This document shows, in pieces, positions 33,747 to 42,990 of a stretch of 64,000 bases of DNA; within the stretch, counting starts at the first letter, position 1; each line of letters opens with the position of its first letter. Origin of the DNA: Roseateles noduli (GTDB lineage Bacteria > Pseudomonadota > Gammaproteobacteria > Burkholderiales > Burkholderiaceae_C); NCBI GenBank assembly GCA_002205125.1, contig NIOE01000004.1, positions 434,001-498,000 of the forward strand, given 5' to 3'. Below the pieces are notes generated by a model. The model saw only the letters and a list, made by a program, of their open reading frames with translations. It was not told the origin of the DNA and ran no database searches. Made by a program: the position numbers and the translations under genes.

Positions 33747-34781
33747 ATGTGGAGTTCCGGTTTCCAACCGTCTCTTTCCGTCCAGGTTCCGCCGCGTGAC
33801 GATCACGAGGGGCGGTCGCACGCCCACAGCGGAGATCCTGCGCAGACGCATGACCCGGATCGCCCACACGTCGAAGTCCAGCGCGGCCTCATCACCGTCG
33901 ACCTGGCGAAGAGCCTGAGCACGCCAGACAGTCCATGGCGCGACGGGACGCGCACCACGGGAAGACGGATTGCGCGGATGACAGACGCGCTGGCACCGGC
34001 GCTGGCCGACAGTCTCCACGCGAAGCGCGTCGCCGGCATGGCTTCGTACCGCTGGAGCGCCTGGTTTGCCGAAGCAGTCGCGGCGCCGGGATGGCACCCG
34101 CAGGCGCGCGTGAAACTGGCGTGTCCGCCAGTGCCCTCCGACGAGCTGGCCGTGTGGCTGACCCCTTGGGAAGTTCATGCACGGCGTGTGCGTTGCCTGA
34201 GTCTGGACCGGATGGACCAGGTGGAAGGGGTTCCGTCGTCGCTGCGCTCCTGGATCGCCCACCTGGAGGTCCGTGAGCGCCTGAAGGATGGACAGTTGAA
34301 CGCGCTGTCCCCGGTCTGGGATGCATTCCCGAACCTGAGCTCGATGCTGATCGACGCGCCGCAGCTCTCGTGTCCGAAGCCCCGCGCCGGTGATACCTCT
34401 CTGTACCTTCTGCAGAAATCGACCGCGCGACTGATGGCATTGGCGGCCTACGACAAGCTCCGGACCACGCTGGCGCAGAAGGTGCCGCCTGCCGAGCGGC
34501 AGGCCTGGGATGTGCTGGACCGATATGTCGACAAGTTCGCGACCTTGGATTGCGGCAGCCTGTTCCAGAAGGCCGAGAGGTGGATCGTCGAATGCGGACC
34601 GGACCGGCCCCGTCTGCCCCGGTTGATGCTGACCCTGCTCCAGAACGATGCGGCCATGGTGCGGTGCCAGGACGTCTTCCTCGACCACCGGCTGGAGGAC
34701 GCGGACATGCTTCCCCGGGTCGAGGCGCTGCTGAGCAGGTTGACTCTGGACAGCGCTGCGCCGTCCGCAGGCACCGGCTGA
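33747..34781 (+). CDS. Hypothetical protein, orphan
   Basis: A 344-residue soluble protein that I do not recognise. The first about 60 residues are polar and His/Asp-rich (QVPPRDDHEGRSHAHSGD) and look disordered; the rest is helical with Trp-rich patches (YRWSAWFAEAVAAPGW, LAVWLTPWEVHAR). A paired Cys in each half and no signal peptide. The start is uncertain; Met codons at residues 78 and 98 are alternatives. The disordered N-terminus plus folded helical body would fit a secreted effector, but nothing else supports that. Confidence 0.6.
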   Translation: MWSSGFQPSLSVQVPPRDDHEGRSHAHSGDPAQTHDPDRPHVEVQRGLITVDLAKSLSTPDSPWRDGTRTTGRRIARMTDALAPALADSLHAKRVAGMASYRWSAWFAEAVAAPGWHPQARVKLACPPVPSDELAVWLTPWEVHARRVRCLSLDRMDQVEGVPSSLRSWIAHLEVRERLKDGQLNALSPVWDAFPNLSSMLIDAPQLSCPKPRAGDTSLYLLQKSTARLMALAAYDKLRTTLAQKVPPAERQAWDVLDRYVDKFATLDCGSLFQKAERWIVECGPDRPRLPRLMLTLLQNDAAMVRCQDVFLDHRLEDADMLPRVEALLSRLTLDSAAPSAGTG

Positions 34782-34817
34782 TCCGGAGGAGCTGGTGCTG
34801 GCCGGGACGCGCGATGC

Positions 34818-35636
34818 TCAGGACCAGAGCATCGGATCCACCTCGTAATACCGCCGTAGTTCGCCGTACAGCGCGGGATGCGCCTGTGCCAGCGCCCACG
34901 GCTGTCCGAAGAAGCGCTCGCTCGAAACCGCGAAGAACTCCGCCGGCTCCGTGGCCGCGTAGTCGCCCAGCGGATCGGGCTCGCCCGCGGCCAGCCGCGC
35001 GCGCAGCAGGTCAAAACTCTGCTGCATCACCGCCGCCCAGCGCGCCTGCCGCGCCCGGTTGCCCAGCCACGGCGCGCCGTTGGCCAGACCCTTCACCTGA
35101 TCGAGCTGGTGCGCGAATTCATGCACCGCGACGTTGTGGCCGCGCTCGGGCTGCGCGGCGTCTCTCAGCACGTCGTCCCAGGACAGCACGACCTGGCCCT
35201 CGCCCCACGATTCGCCGCTCAGCACCTGCCGGTCCTGCATCTGCAGCGGGCCTTGATGCCGCACGCGGTCGACGATGAACGCGCCGGGATACACCAGCAC
35301 CGTGTGCAGCTTCGGGTAGTAGCCGCGGGCGCGGCCGAGCAGCGGCAGCGTCGCCAGCGCGGCGATGGTCACGCGGACCTCGTCGGTGATGACCTGGCCG
35401 GCGCAGCCGATGAAGGATTTCTCTGCGAGGAAGACCTGCATCTGCCGCTTGAGCTTGAGCTGCAGGTCCGCCGGCAGCCGCGCGACCTGCGGCACGTTGC
35501 GGCGCAGGATGGCGCGCCACGCGGCGGGGAAGGCTTTCGCACGCAGCCGGGCGCGGCGACGCGCCTGTCGCCAGGAGTGGCTCATCAGCCAGAAGCAGAT
35601 CAGCGCCGCGAACAGCGCGAGCAACAGCAAGGTCAT
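34818..35636 (-). CDS. mtfA: M90-family zinc peptidase MtfA
   Basis: A 272-residue MtfA-like protein. One N-terminal hydrophobic helix (LLLLALFAALICFWLM) would anchor it. The zinc motif VAVHEFAHQLD and the downstream EFFAVSSERFF Glu region match M90 peptidases. In E. coli MtfA binds the repressor Mlc and affects glucose uptake. The anchored form seen here is common in betaproteobacteria. It is convergent with the orphan gene at 33747-34781. Confidence 0.9.
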   Translation of the reverse strand: MTLLLLALFAALICFWLMSHSWRQARRRARLRAKAFPAAWRAILRRNVPQVARLPADLQLKLKRQMQVFLAEKSFIGCAGQVITDEVRVTIAALATLPLLGRARGYYPKLHTVLVYPGAFIVDRVRHQGPLQMQDRQVLSGESWGEGQVVLSWDDVLRDAAQPERGHNVAVHEFAHQLDQVKGLANGAPWLGNRARQARWAAVMQQSFDLLRARLAAGEPDPLGDYAATEPAEFFAVSSERFFGQPWALAQAHPALYGELRRYYEVDPMLWS

Positions 35637-35972
35637 GGCGGGGGAGCGCCTCGGCGCTTCGCTGCAAGACTCCGAAGATGCGCGCAGGCCGGGCGCTTTT
35701 CAAGAGCGGGTCAGGTGTTGCCGCTTGCAAGCGTTGTTCGAACGGGACTGCGGCGTCGGCGCGACGAAGTGCGGCGCGCCGGGCGATTGACGGTCGCGCC
35801 GACGGCGAAGTCGCCGGATCCCGTCATCCGCGACCCGGACAATTTCGGCCTGGACGACCGCGGACTTGAGCGCTGATTGAAGCGCCGGCTGACGACGGTC
35901 GCCTTGTTACGAACCGACGAGCATGAGGGAGGGCGGCGACCGGCCGGAAGGCGCGGTGGCCGTCGAGGCGAT

Positions 35973-36359
35973 TTGAAGTTTTCGGAATTGCAGGCCACGT
36001 CGCTGAGGACGTCGCCGTTCGACGTCAGTCCGCTGCAGCAGTACCGCGCGAAAGTCCAGCAGGAGATGCTGGACGGCCCGCCGCCGTCCGTGGTGCTGCG
36101 CCTGTCCCCGTTCATCGGCACGGAAGGACCGCTCAAGGAGATGTACGCGCGCAACAGCGCCGACGTCACCTACGGCCGCCATCCGCTGGGCCAGGAGGCG
36201 CCGCCGGTCAGCCGGGTGGAGACGCCGGCGTACTCGCACGGCAGTTTCACCGCCGTCAGTTTCCCGGACCTGAGCGTGCAGGTCGAACTCGGTCCGATGC
36301 TGGTCAGCCACGTGGACCGCGCGGGCGGGACGCCACGCATCCTTGACGTGACTGCCTGA
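35973..36359 (+). CDS. Hypothetical protein
   Basis: About 128 residues if translation starts at the TTG at 35973, which has GAGG four bases upstream; sequence before that has no coding character. The protein has VVLRLSPFIGTEGPLKEMYARN and a C-terminal beta-rich part, no signal peptide and no known motif. It is convergent with aroG, with a REP hairpin between them. The start codon is the weak point. Confidence 0.5.
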   Translation: MKFSELQATSLRTSPFDVSPLQQYRAKVQQEMLDGPPPSVVLRLSPFIGTEGPLKEMYARNSADVTYGRHPLGQEAPPVSRVETPAYSHGSFTAVSFPDLSVQVELGPMLVSHVDRAGGTPRILDVTA

Positions 36360-36373
36360 GGACTCTTTAGAGC

Positions 36374-36398
36374 CCCTCTCCCGCAGTGCGGGAGAGGG
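36374..36398. repeat. REP hairpin, single copy (CCCTCTCCCGC family)
   Basis: A perfect 11-bp stem CCCTCTCCCGC with its complement around the three-base loop AGT, the same stem as the doublet at 11766-11889. It lies between convergent gene ends and may also stop transcription. Confidence 0.75.
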
Positions 36399-36426
36399 AG
36401 TGTCGAGAGACCGAGGCCCTTCTGTT

Positions 36427-37572
<1,146 letters not shown>

Positions 37573-37630
37573 GGGTGACGCTTTCAGTGGTGGGCTGCTT
37601 GGCTCTGTGTGCTCGGGGCCCGGCCGAAAA

Positions 37631-37661
37631 AAAACCGCCGGGCTGGGGGCCCGGCGGTTTT
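37631..37661 (-). terminator. Attenuator terminator of aroG
   Basis: The transcript has 13-base perfect arms (AAAACCGCCGGGC and GCCCGGCGGTTTT) around a five-base loop, followed by an unbroken run of Ts (complement of 37627-37634). It lies between the leader peptide stop and the aroG start, 58 bases before aroG. The 5' arm CCGCCGGG can instead pair with CCCCGGCGG inside the leader reading frame (37703-37712), giving an antiterminator. Confidence 0.9.
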
Positions 37662-37683
37662 CGAGGATTCTTTGGCGTTCTGC

Positions 37684-37761
37684 TTATGCGTTCGCCTCTC
37701 CTCCGCCGGGGCGGTGCGAGAACCAAAAATAAGCAAAGTAGAACTTGGGTGCGGAACGCAT
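37684..37761 (-). CDS. Aromatic leader peptide of the aroG attenuator
   Basis: A 25-codon reading frame, ATG to TAA, that contains the block FYFAYFWF at residues 7-14: four Phe, two Tyr and one Trp within eight codons. Such density of the end-product amino acids is diagnostic of a transcription-attenuation leader, as in pheL and trpL. Codons 17-20 (Arg-Pro-Gly-Gly) contain the antiterminator arm. A ribosome stalled at the aromatic codons would leave this arm free to block the terminator; a ribosome reaching the stop would cover it. The ribosome site is poor. Confidence 0.8.
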   Translation of the reverse strand: MRSAPKFYFAYFWFSHRPGGGEANA

Positions 37762-37768
37762 GGGACCA

Positions 37769-37798
37769 ATAGTGCCTGTGCTCACCGCAGCGCGTCAA
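37769..37798 (-). promoter_or_regulatory. Possible promoter of the aroG leader
   Basis: On the minus strand TTGACG (37798-37793) is followed after 18 bases by CACTAT (37774-37769). If real, transcription begins within a few bases of the leader ATG at 37761, so the leader peptide would be nearly leaderless, which would explain its missing ribosome site. The -10 element is weak. Confidence 0.35.
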
Positions 37799-37901
37799 GC
37801 GCCGCGGGGTGACAGCCGCCCGTGTCGTGCGACGACATCGGGCAAGCCATCCTTCGTGGATTCCAGGGGCAACGCCGGATCAGCGCGGGGTCAGCGCGGG
37901 G

Positions 37902-39365
37902 TCAGGCCGTGCCGCCGACGGTCAGGCCGTCGATGCGCAGGGTCGGCTGGCCGACGCCCACCGGGACGCTCTGGCCTTCCTTGCCGCAGACGCCCACGCC
38001 GGTGTCGAGCTGCATGTCGTTGCCGATCATGCTGACGCGGGTCAGCGCGTCCGGGCCGTTGCCGATGATGGTCGCGCCCTTGACCGGGTACTGGATCCTG
38101 CCGTTCTCGACCCAGTAGGCCTCGCTGGCGGAGAACACGAACTTGCCCGACGTGATGTCGACCTGTCCGCCGCCGAAGTTGGTCGCGTACAGGCCCTTGT
38201 CGATGCTGGCGATGATCTCCTTCGGATCCTTGTCGCCGCCCAGCATGTAGGTGTTGGTCATGCGCGGCATCGGCATGTGGGCGTAGCTTTCGCGACGGCC
38301 GTTGCCGGTGGGAGCGACCTTCATCAGGCGCGCGTTCATCGCGTCCTGGATGTAGCCCTTGAGGATGCCGTCCTCGATCAGCACGTTGCGCTGCGAGGCG
38401 CAGCCCTCGTCGTCGACGTTGAGCGAGCCGCGGCGGTCGGGGAGGGTGCCGTCGTCCAGCACGGTCACGCCCTTGGCGGCGACGCGCTCGCCGATGCGGC
38501 CGGAGAAGGTCGACGAGCCCTTGCGGTTGAAGTCGCCTTCCAGGCCGTGGCCGACGGCCTCGTGCAGCAGCACGCCGGGCCAGCCCGGGCCGAGGACGAC
38601 GGTCATCTCGCCGGCCGGGGCCGGGCGGGATTCGAGGTTGGTCAGCGCCGCGCTCACCGCCTGCTCGACGTAGGAGGCGATCATCTCGTCGGTGAAGTAG
38701 GCCAGGCCGAAACGCCCGCCGCCGCCGCCGGAACCCACCTCGCGGCGGCCGTTGCTCTCGGCGATGACGGTGACGGACAGGCGCACCAGCGGCCGCACGT
38801 CGGCGGCCAGCGTGCCGTCGGCGCGGGCGATCAGGACGACCTCGTGCTCGGCGGCCAGGCCGGCCATCACCTGCGCGATGCGCGGGTCCTTGGCGCGGGC
38901 CAGGCGCTCGGTGCGCTCCAGCAGGGCGACCTTCTGCGCGCTGTCCAGGCTGGCGATGGGGTCGGCGTCGCCGTAGAGCGAGCGGCTGCCGGAGACGACC
39001 GGCTCGGTCGGCACCTTCACGCGGCGGCTCTGGCCGGCCGACGCGATCGCGCGCACGGTGCGGGCGGCGTCGAGCAGCGCGGCTTCGGAGATGTCGTCGG
39101 AATACGCGAACGCGGTCTTCTCGCCGGCGACGGCGCGCACGCCCACGCCCTGGTCGATCGAGAAGCTGCCGCTCTTGACGATGCCTTCCTCCAGGCTCCA
39201 GCCCTCCGCGCGGGTGGTCTGGAAGTAGAGGTCGGCGTCGTCGACGCGGTGCTCCGTGATCAGGCGCAGGGCCTGCGAGAGCGACGCATCGGTCAGGCCG
39301 AAGGGTTCGAGCAGCTGGGCACGGGCGGTGACCAGGCGGGCGAGGGTGGGTTCGCGCGAAATCAT
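37902..39365 (-). CDS. tldD: Metalloprotease TldD
   Basis: A 487-residue TldD, partner of PmbA/TldE in degrading unfolded peptides and, in E. coli, CcdA antitoxin and microcin B17 leader processing. The zinc-binding HEAVGHGLEGD and the glycine-rich ESNGRREVGSGGGGGRFG are intact; PMPRMTNTYMLGG and NGRIQYPVKGATIIGNGP are typical C-terminal blocks. Length matches the family. It is upstream of the aroG leader on the same strand. pmbA is not in the window. Confidence 0.95.
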   Translation of the reverse strand: MISREPTLARLVTARAQLLEPFGLTDASLSQALRLITEHRVDDADLYFQTTRAEGWSLEEGIVKSGSFSIDQGVGVRAVAGEKTAFAYSDDISEAALLDAARTVRAIASAGQSRRVKVPTEPVVSGSRSLYGDADPIASLDSAQKVALLERTERLARAKDPRIAQVMAGLAAEHEVVLIARADGTLAADVRPLVRLSVTVIAESNGRREVGSGGGGGRFGLAYFTDEMIASYVEQAVSAALTNLESRPAPAGEMTVVLGPGWPGVLLHEAVGHGLEGDFNRKGSSTFSGRIGERVAAKGVTVLDDGTLPDRRGSLNVDDEGCASQRNVLIEDGILKGYIQDAMNARLMKVAPTGNGRRESYAHMPMPRMTNTYMLGGDKDPKEIIASIDKGLYATNFGGGQVDITSGKFVFSASEAYWVENGRIQYPVKGATIIGNGPDALTRVSMIGNDMQLDTGVGVCGKEGQSVPVGVGQPTLRIDGLTVGGTA

Positions 39366-39602
39366 CGGCTGATTGTAGGCATCGCCCGGGGCGGGCGCTC
39401 GCGGACGGGGGCGACCCTGCCCGGGTGATGGTGACCGGTCGAGGTCGGTTGCCCGGGGCCCAGGGGCGGCGGCGGGCGGTAGCGACCGGTAGCAATCGCT
39501 TCACCGATCTTTACGGCGACCCGGTCACCGCTTCCGGCAGCCCCCTCGTTGTCTCCTCAGCGGCAACGAAAACCGCAGCCAACCCTCCCAAGGAGAACCT
39601 CG

Positions 39603-39944
39603 ATGAAGCGCATGTCCCTGTCGATCGCCCTCGTGTCCAGCCTGCTCGCCGCTTCGGCGTTCGCCCAGACCGCCGCGCCGGCCTCGACCGCCACGCCGCG
39701 CGTCGACCAGCGTGAAGCGAATCAGCAGCAGCGCATCGCCAACGGTGCCGCGTCCGGTCAGTTGACCGCGAAGGAGACGCAGCACCTGGAGAAGCAGCAG
39801 GCCCGCGTCGACAACGCCGAGGCGAAGGCCAAGTCCGACGGCGTCGTCACCGCGAAGGAACGCCGCCAGCTGCAGCGCAAGCAGGACGTCGCCAGTGCCG
39901 ACATCCGCCGCGCAAAGCACAACAACAAGACTGCGGGCAAGTGA
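39603..39944 (+). CDS. Small exported helical protein
   Basis: A 113-residue protein with a signal peptide (SLSIALVSSLLAASAFAQ, cleavage near residue 20). The mature part is polar, with heptad-like stretches rich in Gln, Lys and Ala and two similar blocks, LTAKETQHLEKQQARVDNAE and VTAKERRQLQRKQDVASADI, i.e. an internal repeat of about 35 residues. Related small periplasmic proteins are common in Burkholderiales but uncharacterised. The ATG at 39603 follows AAGGAG. Confidence 0.8.
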   Translation: MKRMSLSIALVSSLLAASAFAQTAAPASTATPRVDQREANQQQRIANGAASGQLTAKETQHLEKQQARVDNAEAKAKSDGVVTAKERRQLQRKQDVASADIRRAKHNNKTAGK

Positions 39945-39959
39945 TCCAGACTTGAGGAC

Positions 39960-40907
39960 TCAGGACGCCTCGTCGGCGTCCTCGTCATCCTCGCCCTGGG
40001 CGTCCTGCTTCCATTCCAGCGCCTGTTGATACAGCGCCTTGCGCGACTCGCCAGTGATCTCCGCGGCCAGCGCCGCGGCCTGTTTCAGCGGCAGGTCGCG
40101 CACGAGCACGCGCAGCGTGCGCAGGGCCTCCTCGGGGAGGCCGTCGGTGCTGGACATCGTCGGCGCCGCATGCAGCACCAGCACGAATTCGCCGCGCTCG
40201 CGCTGCTTGTCCTCGGCCATCCAGGCGGGCAGCGTCGCGCAGGGCGCGGTGTGGATGGTCTCGAACTGCTTGGTGACCTCGCGGCACACCGTCAGCGTCT
40301 GCTCGGGCGCGAGCTCGGCCAGCAGCGCGATCAATTCCCGGATGCGATGCGGCGCCTCGAACAGCACCTGGCTGTGCGGCGCGCCGGTCAGCGCCTGCAG
40401 CGCGCTGCGGCGCTCCGCCGCCTTGGTCGGAAGAAAACCGACGAATCGGAAACCCTGCGCCCGCGCGTCGCCCGCGACGCTGAGCGCCGCCGCCGCGCTG
40501 CTCGCCCCAGGCAGCGGCACGACGCGCACGCCGGCCTTCGCCGCCGCGGCGACCAGCACCGCGCCGGGATCCGAGATCGCCGGCGTGCCCGCGTCGCTGA
40601 CGTAGGCGATGCGCTCGCCGGCCAGCAGCCGCGCCACCAGTCCCTCCGCCGCCTGCTGCTCGTTGTGCTGGTGCAGGGCCACCAGCGGCTTGTGCAATCC
40701 CAGCCATCTCAGCAACTGAGCGCTGACGCGCGTGTCCTCGCAGGCGACGGCGTCGACCAGACCCAGCACGTGGATCGCGCGCAGGCTCAGGTCGGCGAGG
40801 TTGCCGATCGGGGTCGCGACGACGTAGAGCGTGCCGGCCGGGTGTTGCTGATGACCGGCCGCGGCGGCAGCGGCGGCGATCAGCGAAGCGGACGGGGACG
40901 TCGACAT
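39960..40907 (-). CDS. rsmI: 16S rRNA 2'-O-ribose methyltransferase RsmI
   Basis: A 315-residue RsmI, which methylates the ribose of C1402 in 16S rRNA using SAM. The family start GTLYVVATPIGNLADLSLRA, the ACEDTR and SDAGTPAISDPG blocks and the VLFEAPHRIRELIA element are present. An acidic C-terminal tail (EDDEDADEAS) is extra. Its start codon at 40907 overlaps the yraN start on the opposite strand inside one CATG. Confidence 0.95.
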   Translation of the reverse strand: MSTSPSASLIAAAAAAAGHQQHPAGTLYVVATPIGNLADLSLRAIHVLGLVDAVACEDTRVSAQLLRWLGLHKPLVALHQHNEQQAAEGLVARLLAGERIAYVSDAGTPAISDPGAVLVAAAAKAGVRVVPLPGASSAAAALSVAGDARAQGFRFVGFLPTKAAERRSALQALTGAPHSQVLFEAPHRIRELIALLAELAPEQTLTVCREVTKQFETIHTAPCATLPAWMAEDKQRERGEFVLVLHAAPTMSSTDGLPEEALRTLRVLVRDLPLKQAAALAAEITGESRKALYQQALEWKQDAQGEDDEDADEAS

Positions 40908-41349
40908 GTTCAAGAAATTCTCCAGGGGAAGCGCGGACGCCGGGACGGCCGTGGACAAGCAGGCGCGCGGGGCCGAGGCCGAACAGCGCGCCCTCGACCA
41001 TCTGAGGCGGCAAGGCCTGCGGCTGGTGGCGCGCAATTATCGGGTGGCGCGCGGACCGTCCGCGCGCGGCGGCGAGGTCGACCTGATCCTGCGCGAACGC
41101 GACGGCACGCTGGTCTTCGTCGAGGTGCGCGCCCGCGAGCGCGACACGCACGGCGGCGCGGCCGCCAGCGTGACCCGGCACAAGCAACGGCGTGTGATCT
41201 TCGCGGCGGAATGTTTCCTGCGCACGCAGCGCATCGTGCCGCCGTGCCGGTTCGATGTCGTCGCGATCGACGGCGATCGCATCGAGTGGCTGCGCGGCGC
41301 TTTCGATGCGGCCTCGCCGTGGTCGCGCGACGGCTGGGCGTCGGACTGA
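40906..41349 (+). CDS. yraN: UPF0102 protein YraN
   Basis: A 147-residue YraN-family protein with a restriction-endonuclease-like fold: GAEAEQRALDHLRRQGL, then GGEVDLILRERDGTLVFVEVRAR containing the E-x-D and E-V-K-like catalytic triad (the last position is Arg). It is divergent from rsmI with overlapping start codons and is followed by diaA and dolP homologues, as in E. coli where lpoA lies between rsmI and yraN. Confidence 0.9.
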   Translation: MFKKFSRGSADAGTAVDKQARGAEAEQRALDHLRRQGLRLVARNYRVARGPSARGGEVDLILRERDGTLVFVEVRARERDTHGGAAASVTRHKQRRVIFAAECFLRTQRIVPPCRFDVVAIDGDRIEWLRGAFDAASPWSRDGWASD

Positions 41350-41391
41350 TCAAAGGATCGGGCGCCGTCCGCCTTTATCATCCCCGTCCAT

Positions 41392-41961
41392 ATGTTGGAA
41401 CAACGCATACAACAACAGTTCTTCGAAAGCGCGGACCTGCTGTACCAGATCGCCGAGAACCTGTCGCGGCCGCTGGCGACCGCGGCGCAGATGATGGTGA
41501 CGGTGCTGACCGGCGGCGGTCGCGTGCTGACCGCGGGCCTGGGCACGTCGGCGGCGGACGCGACCTACATGGCCTCGCTGCTGTCGGGCAACTTCGAGCA
41601 GGACCGGCCCGGCCTGGCCGCGATCGCGCTGGACGCGCAGTCGCAGGGCTACGCCGATCCGGCGTCGGCGCTGATGCGCCAGATCCAGACCTTCGGCCAT
41701 CCGGGCGACCTGCTGTTGCTGTTCGAGGCGCAGGCCAGCGGCGCCGCCGCCGCGCTGCTGCAGGTGGCCCACGGCCAGGAGATGAGCGTGATCGTGATCA
41801 GCGGCACCCAGGACGACGACTGGCGCGGCACGCTGCTCGACACCGACGTGCAGCTGCGCGTGCCGCACAGCCGCTTCGCCCGCGTCGCGGAAGCGCACCG
41901 CCTGCTCACGCACTGCCTCAGCGACGCGATCGACCTGCAACTGCTGGGCGCCGGGGAGTGA
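41392..41961 (+). CDS. SIS-domain protein, DiaA/GmhA-like
   Basis: A 189-residue SIS-domain protein. The N-terminus QQFFESADLLYQIAENLSRP and VLTGGGRVLTAGLGTSAADATYMASLLSG follow the DiaA/phosphoheptose isomerase pattern. The isomerase catalytic residues are not evident, and the position between yraN and dolP is that of diaA, the DnaA-binding initiation factor of E. coli, so DiaA function is favoured. A GmhA role is the alternative. Confidence 0.8.
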   Translation: MLEQRIQQQFFESADLLYQIAENLSRPLATAAQMMVTVLTGGGRVLTAGLGTSAADATYMASLLSGNFEQDRPGLAAIALDAQSQGYADPASALMRQIQTFGHPGDLLLLFEAQASGAAAALLQVAHGQEMSVIVISGTQDDDWRGTLLDTDVQLRVPHSRFARVAEAHRLLTHCLSDAIDLQLLGAGE

Positions 41962-42048
41962 CCGCGCGCCGCGCAGCATGCCCCCGTTGATCCCGACCCC
42001 GACGGCGATGCCGACGACTTCCTCCCCGACTTCTCCAAGGACCTCCGC

Positions 42049-42696
42049 ATGACGACCTCGACCCGCTGGAACCGCCGCCTGATCCTTGCCGCCGCACTCG
42101 GCGGCGCCCTGCTGCAGACCGCCTGCGTGCCGCTGATCGTCGGCGGCGCCGCCGTGGGCGGGGCCTTCGTGGCGACCGACCGGCGCACCTCCGGCACGCA
42201 GCTGGAGGACCAGGGCATCGAGCTCAAGACCTCCAACCGCATCCGCGAGCAGCTCGGCGACCGCGTGCACATCAGCGTCAACAGCTACAACCGCATGGTG
42301 CTGCTGACCGGCGAGACCCGCAACGACGAGGACAAGGCCGCCGTCGAGCGCATCGCGCAGGGCGTCGAGAACGTCGGCAGCGTGCTCAACGAGGTCGGCG
42401 TGGGCATGCTGAGCTCGCTGTCCAGCCGCGCCAACGACGTCGCCATCGCCGCCAAGGTCAAGGCCAGCCTGGTCGATGCGAAGGATCTGATCTCGAACGC
42501 GTTCTACGTGGTGGTCGAACGCGGCAACGTCTACATCATGGGCCGCGTGACCGAACGCGAAGCCACCCGCGTGACCGACATCGCGCGCGGCGTGCGCGGC
42601 GTGCAGAAGGTCGTGCGCGCGATGGAGATCATCAGCGAGGCCGACCTGGCCGCGATGGGCCAGTCGCAGCAGAACAAGCCCAAGACCAACCCCTGA
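42049..42696 (+). CDS. BON-domain lipoprotein, DolP-like
   Basis: A 215-residue protein with a lipoprotein signal (LAAALGGALLQTAC, Cys at residue 25) and two BON domains (about residues 60-125 and 135-205), like E. coli DolP/YraP, an outer-membrane lipoprotein needed for envelope integrity. Conserved family elements DRRTSGTQLEDQGIELK and VVVERGNVYIMGRVTERE are seen. It ends the yraN-diaA-dolP series and is followed by a strong terminator. Confidence 0.9.
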   Translation: MTTSTRWNRRLILAAALGGALLQTACVPLIVGGAAVGGAFVATDRRTSGTQLEDQGIELKTSNRIREQLGDRVHISVNSYNRMVLLTGETRNDEDKAAVERIAQGVENVGSVLNEVGVGMLSSLSSRANDVAIAAKVKASLVDAKDLISNAFYVVVERGNVYIMGRVTEREATRVTDIARGVRGVQKVVRAMEIISEADLAAMGQSQQNKPKTNP

Positions 42697-42752
42697 ACGG
42701 CAGCGAGGCGCGGCCCGCCGACGGCCGCTTCCTCTGCCCGCTTTCCTTCTCG

Positions 42753-42779
42753 AAGGGACCGCCAACGCGGTCCCTTTTT
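42753..42779 (+). terminator. Intrinsic terminator after the dolP-like gene
   Basis: A perfect 10-bp stem AAGGGACCGC / GCGGTCCCTT around a four-base loop, followed by further Ts, lies 57 bases after the stop codon and ends the yraN-diaA-dolP transcript. Confidence 0.85.
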
Positions 42780-42990
42780 CATTGGCGCGCGGCCGGCGAC
42801 GGTCCGCTCCAAAAAAAGGGGCGCATCAGTGTCGCGATCCGCGCGAACGGTGCGATCCCGGCTCGTCGTTTTTGACCTTTTTTGCGCCTCCTTTGACTTG
42901 CCTCACACATGGAGGCAGTCGCTGCTGACGGATCGGTCAGCGCTCCTCATCATCGCGCCTCTCTCAATAAGCAAAGCGGAGGCTGAGACG

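Noticed and set aside
42924-42941. GCTGAC-n6-GTCAGC inverted repeat before the sce7725-family gene
   Set aside because: Six-base arms in GC-rich DNA are expected by chance; mentioned only as context.
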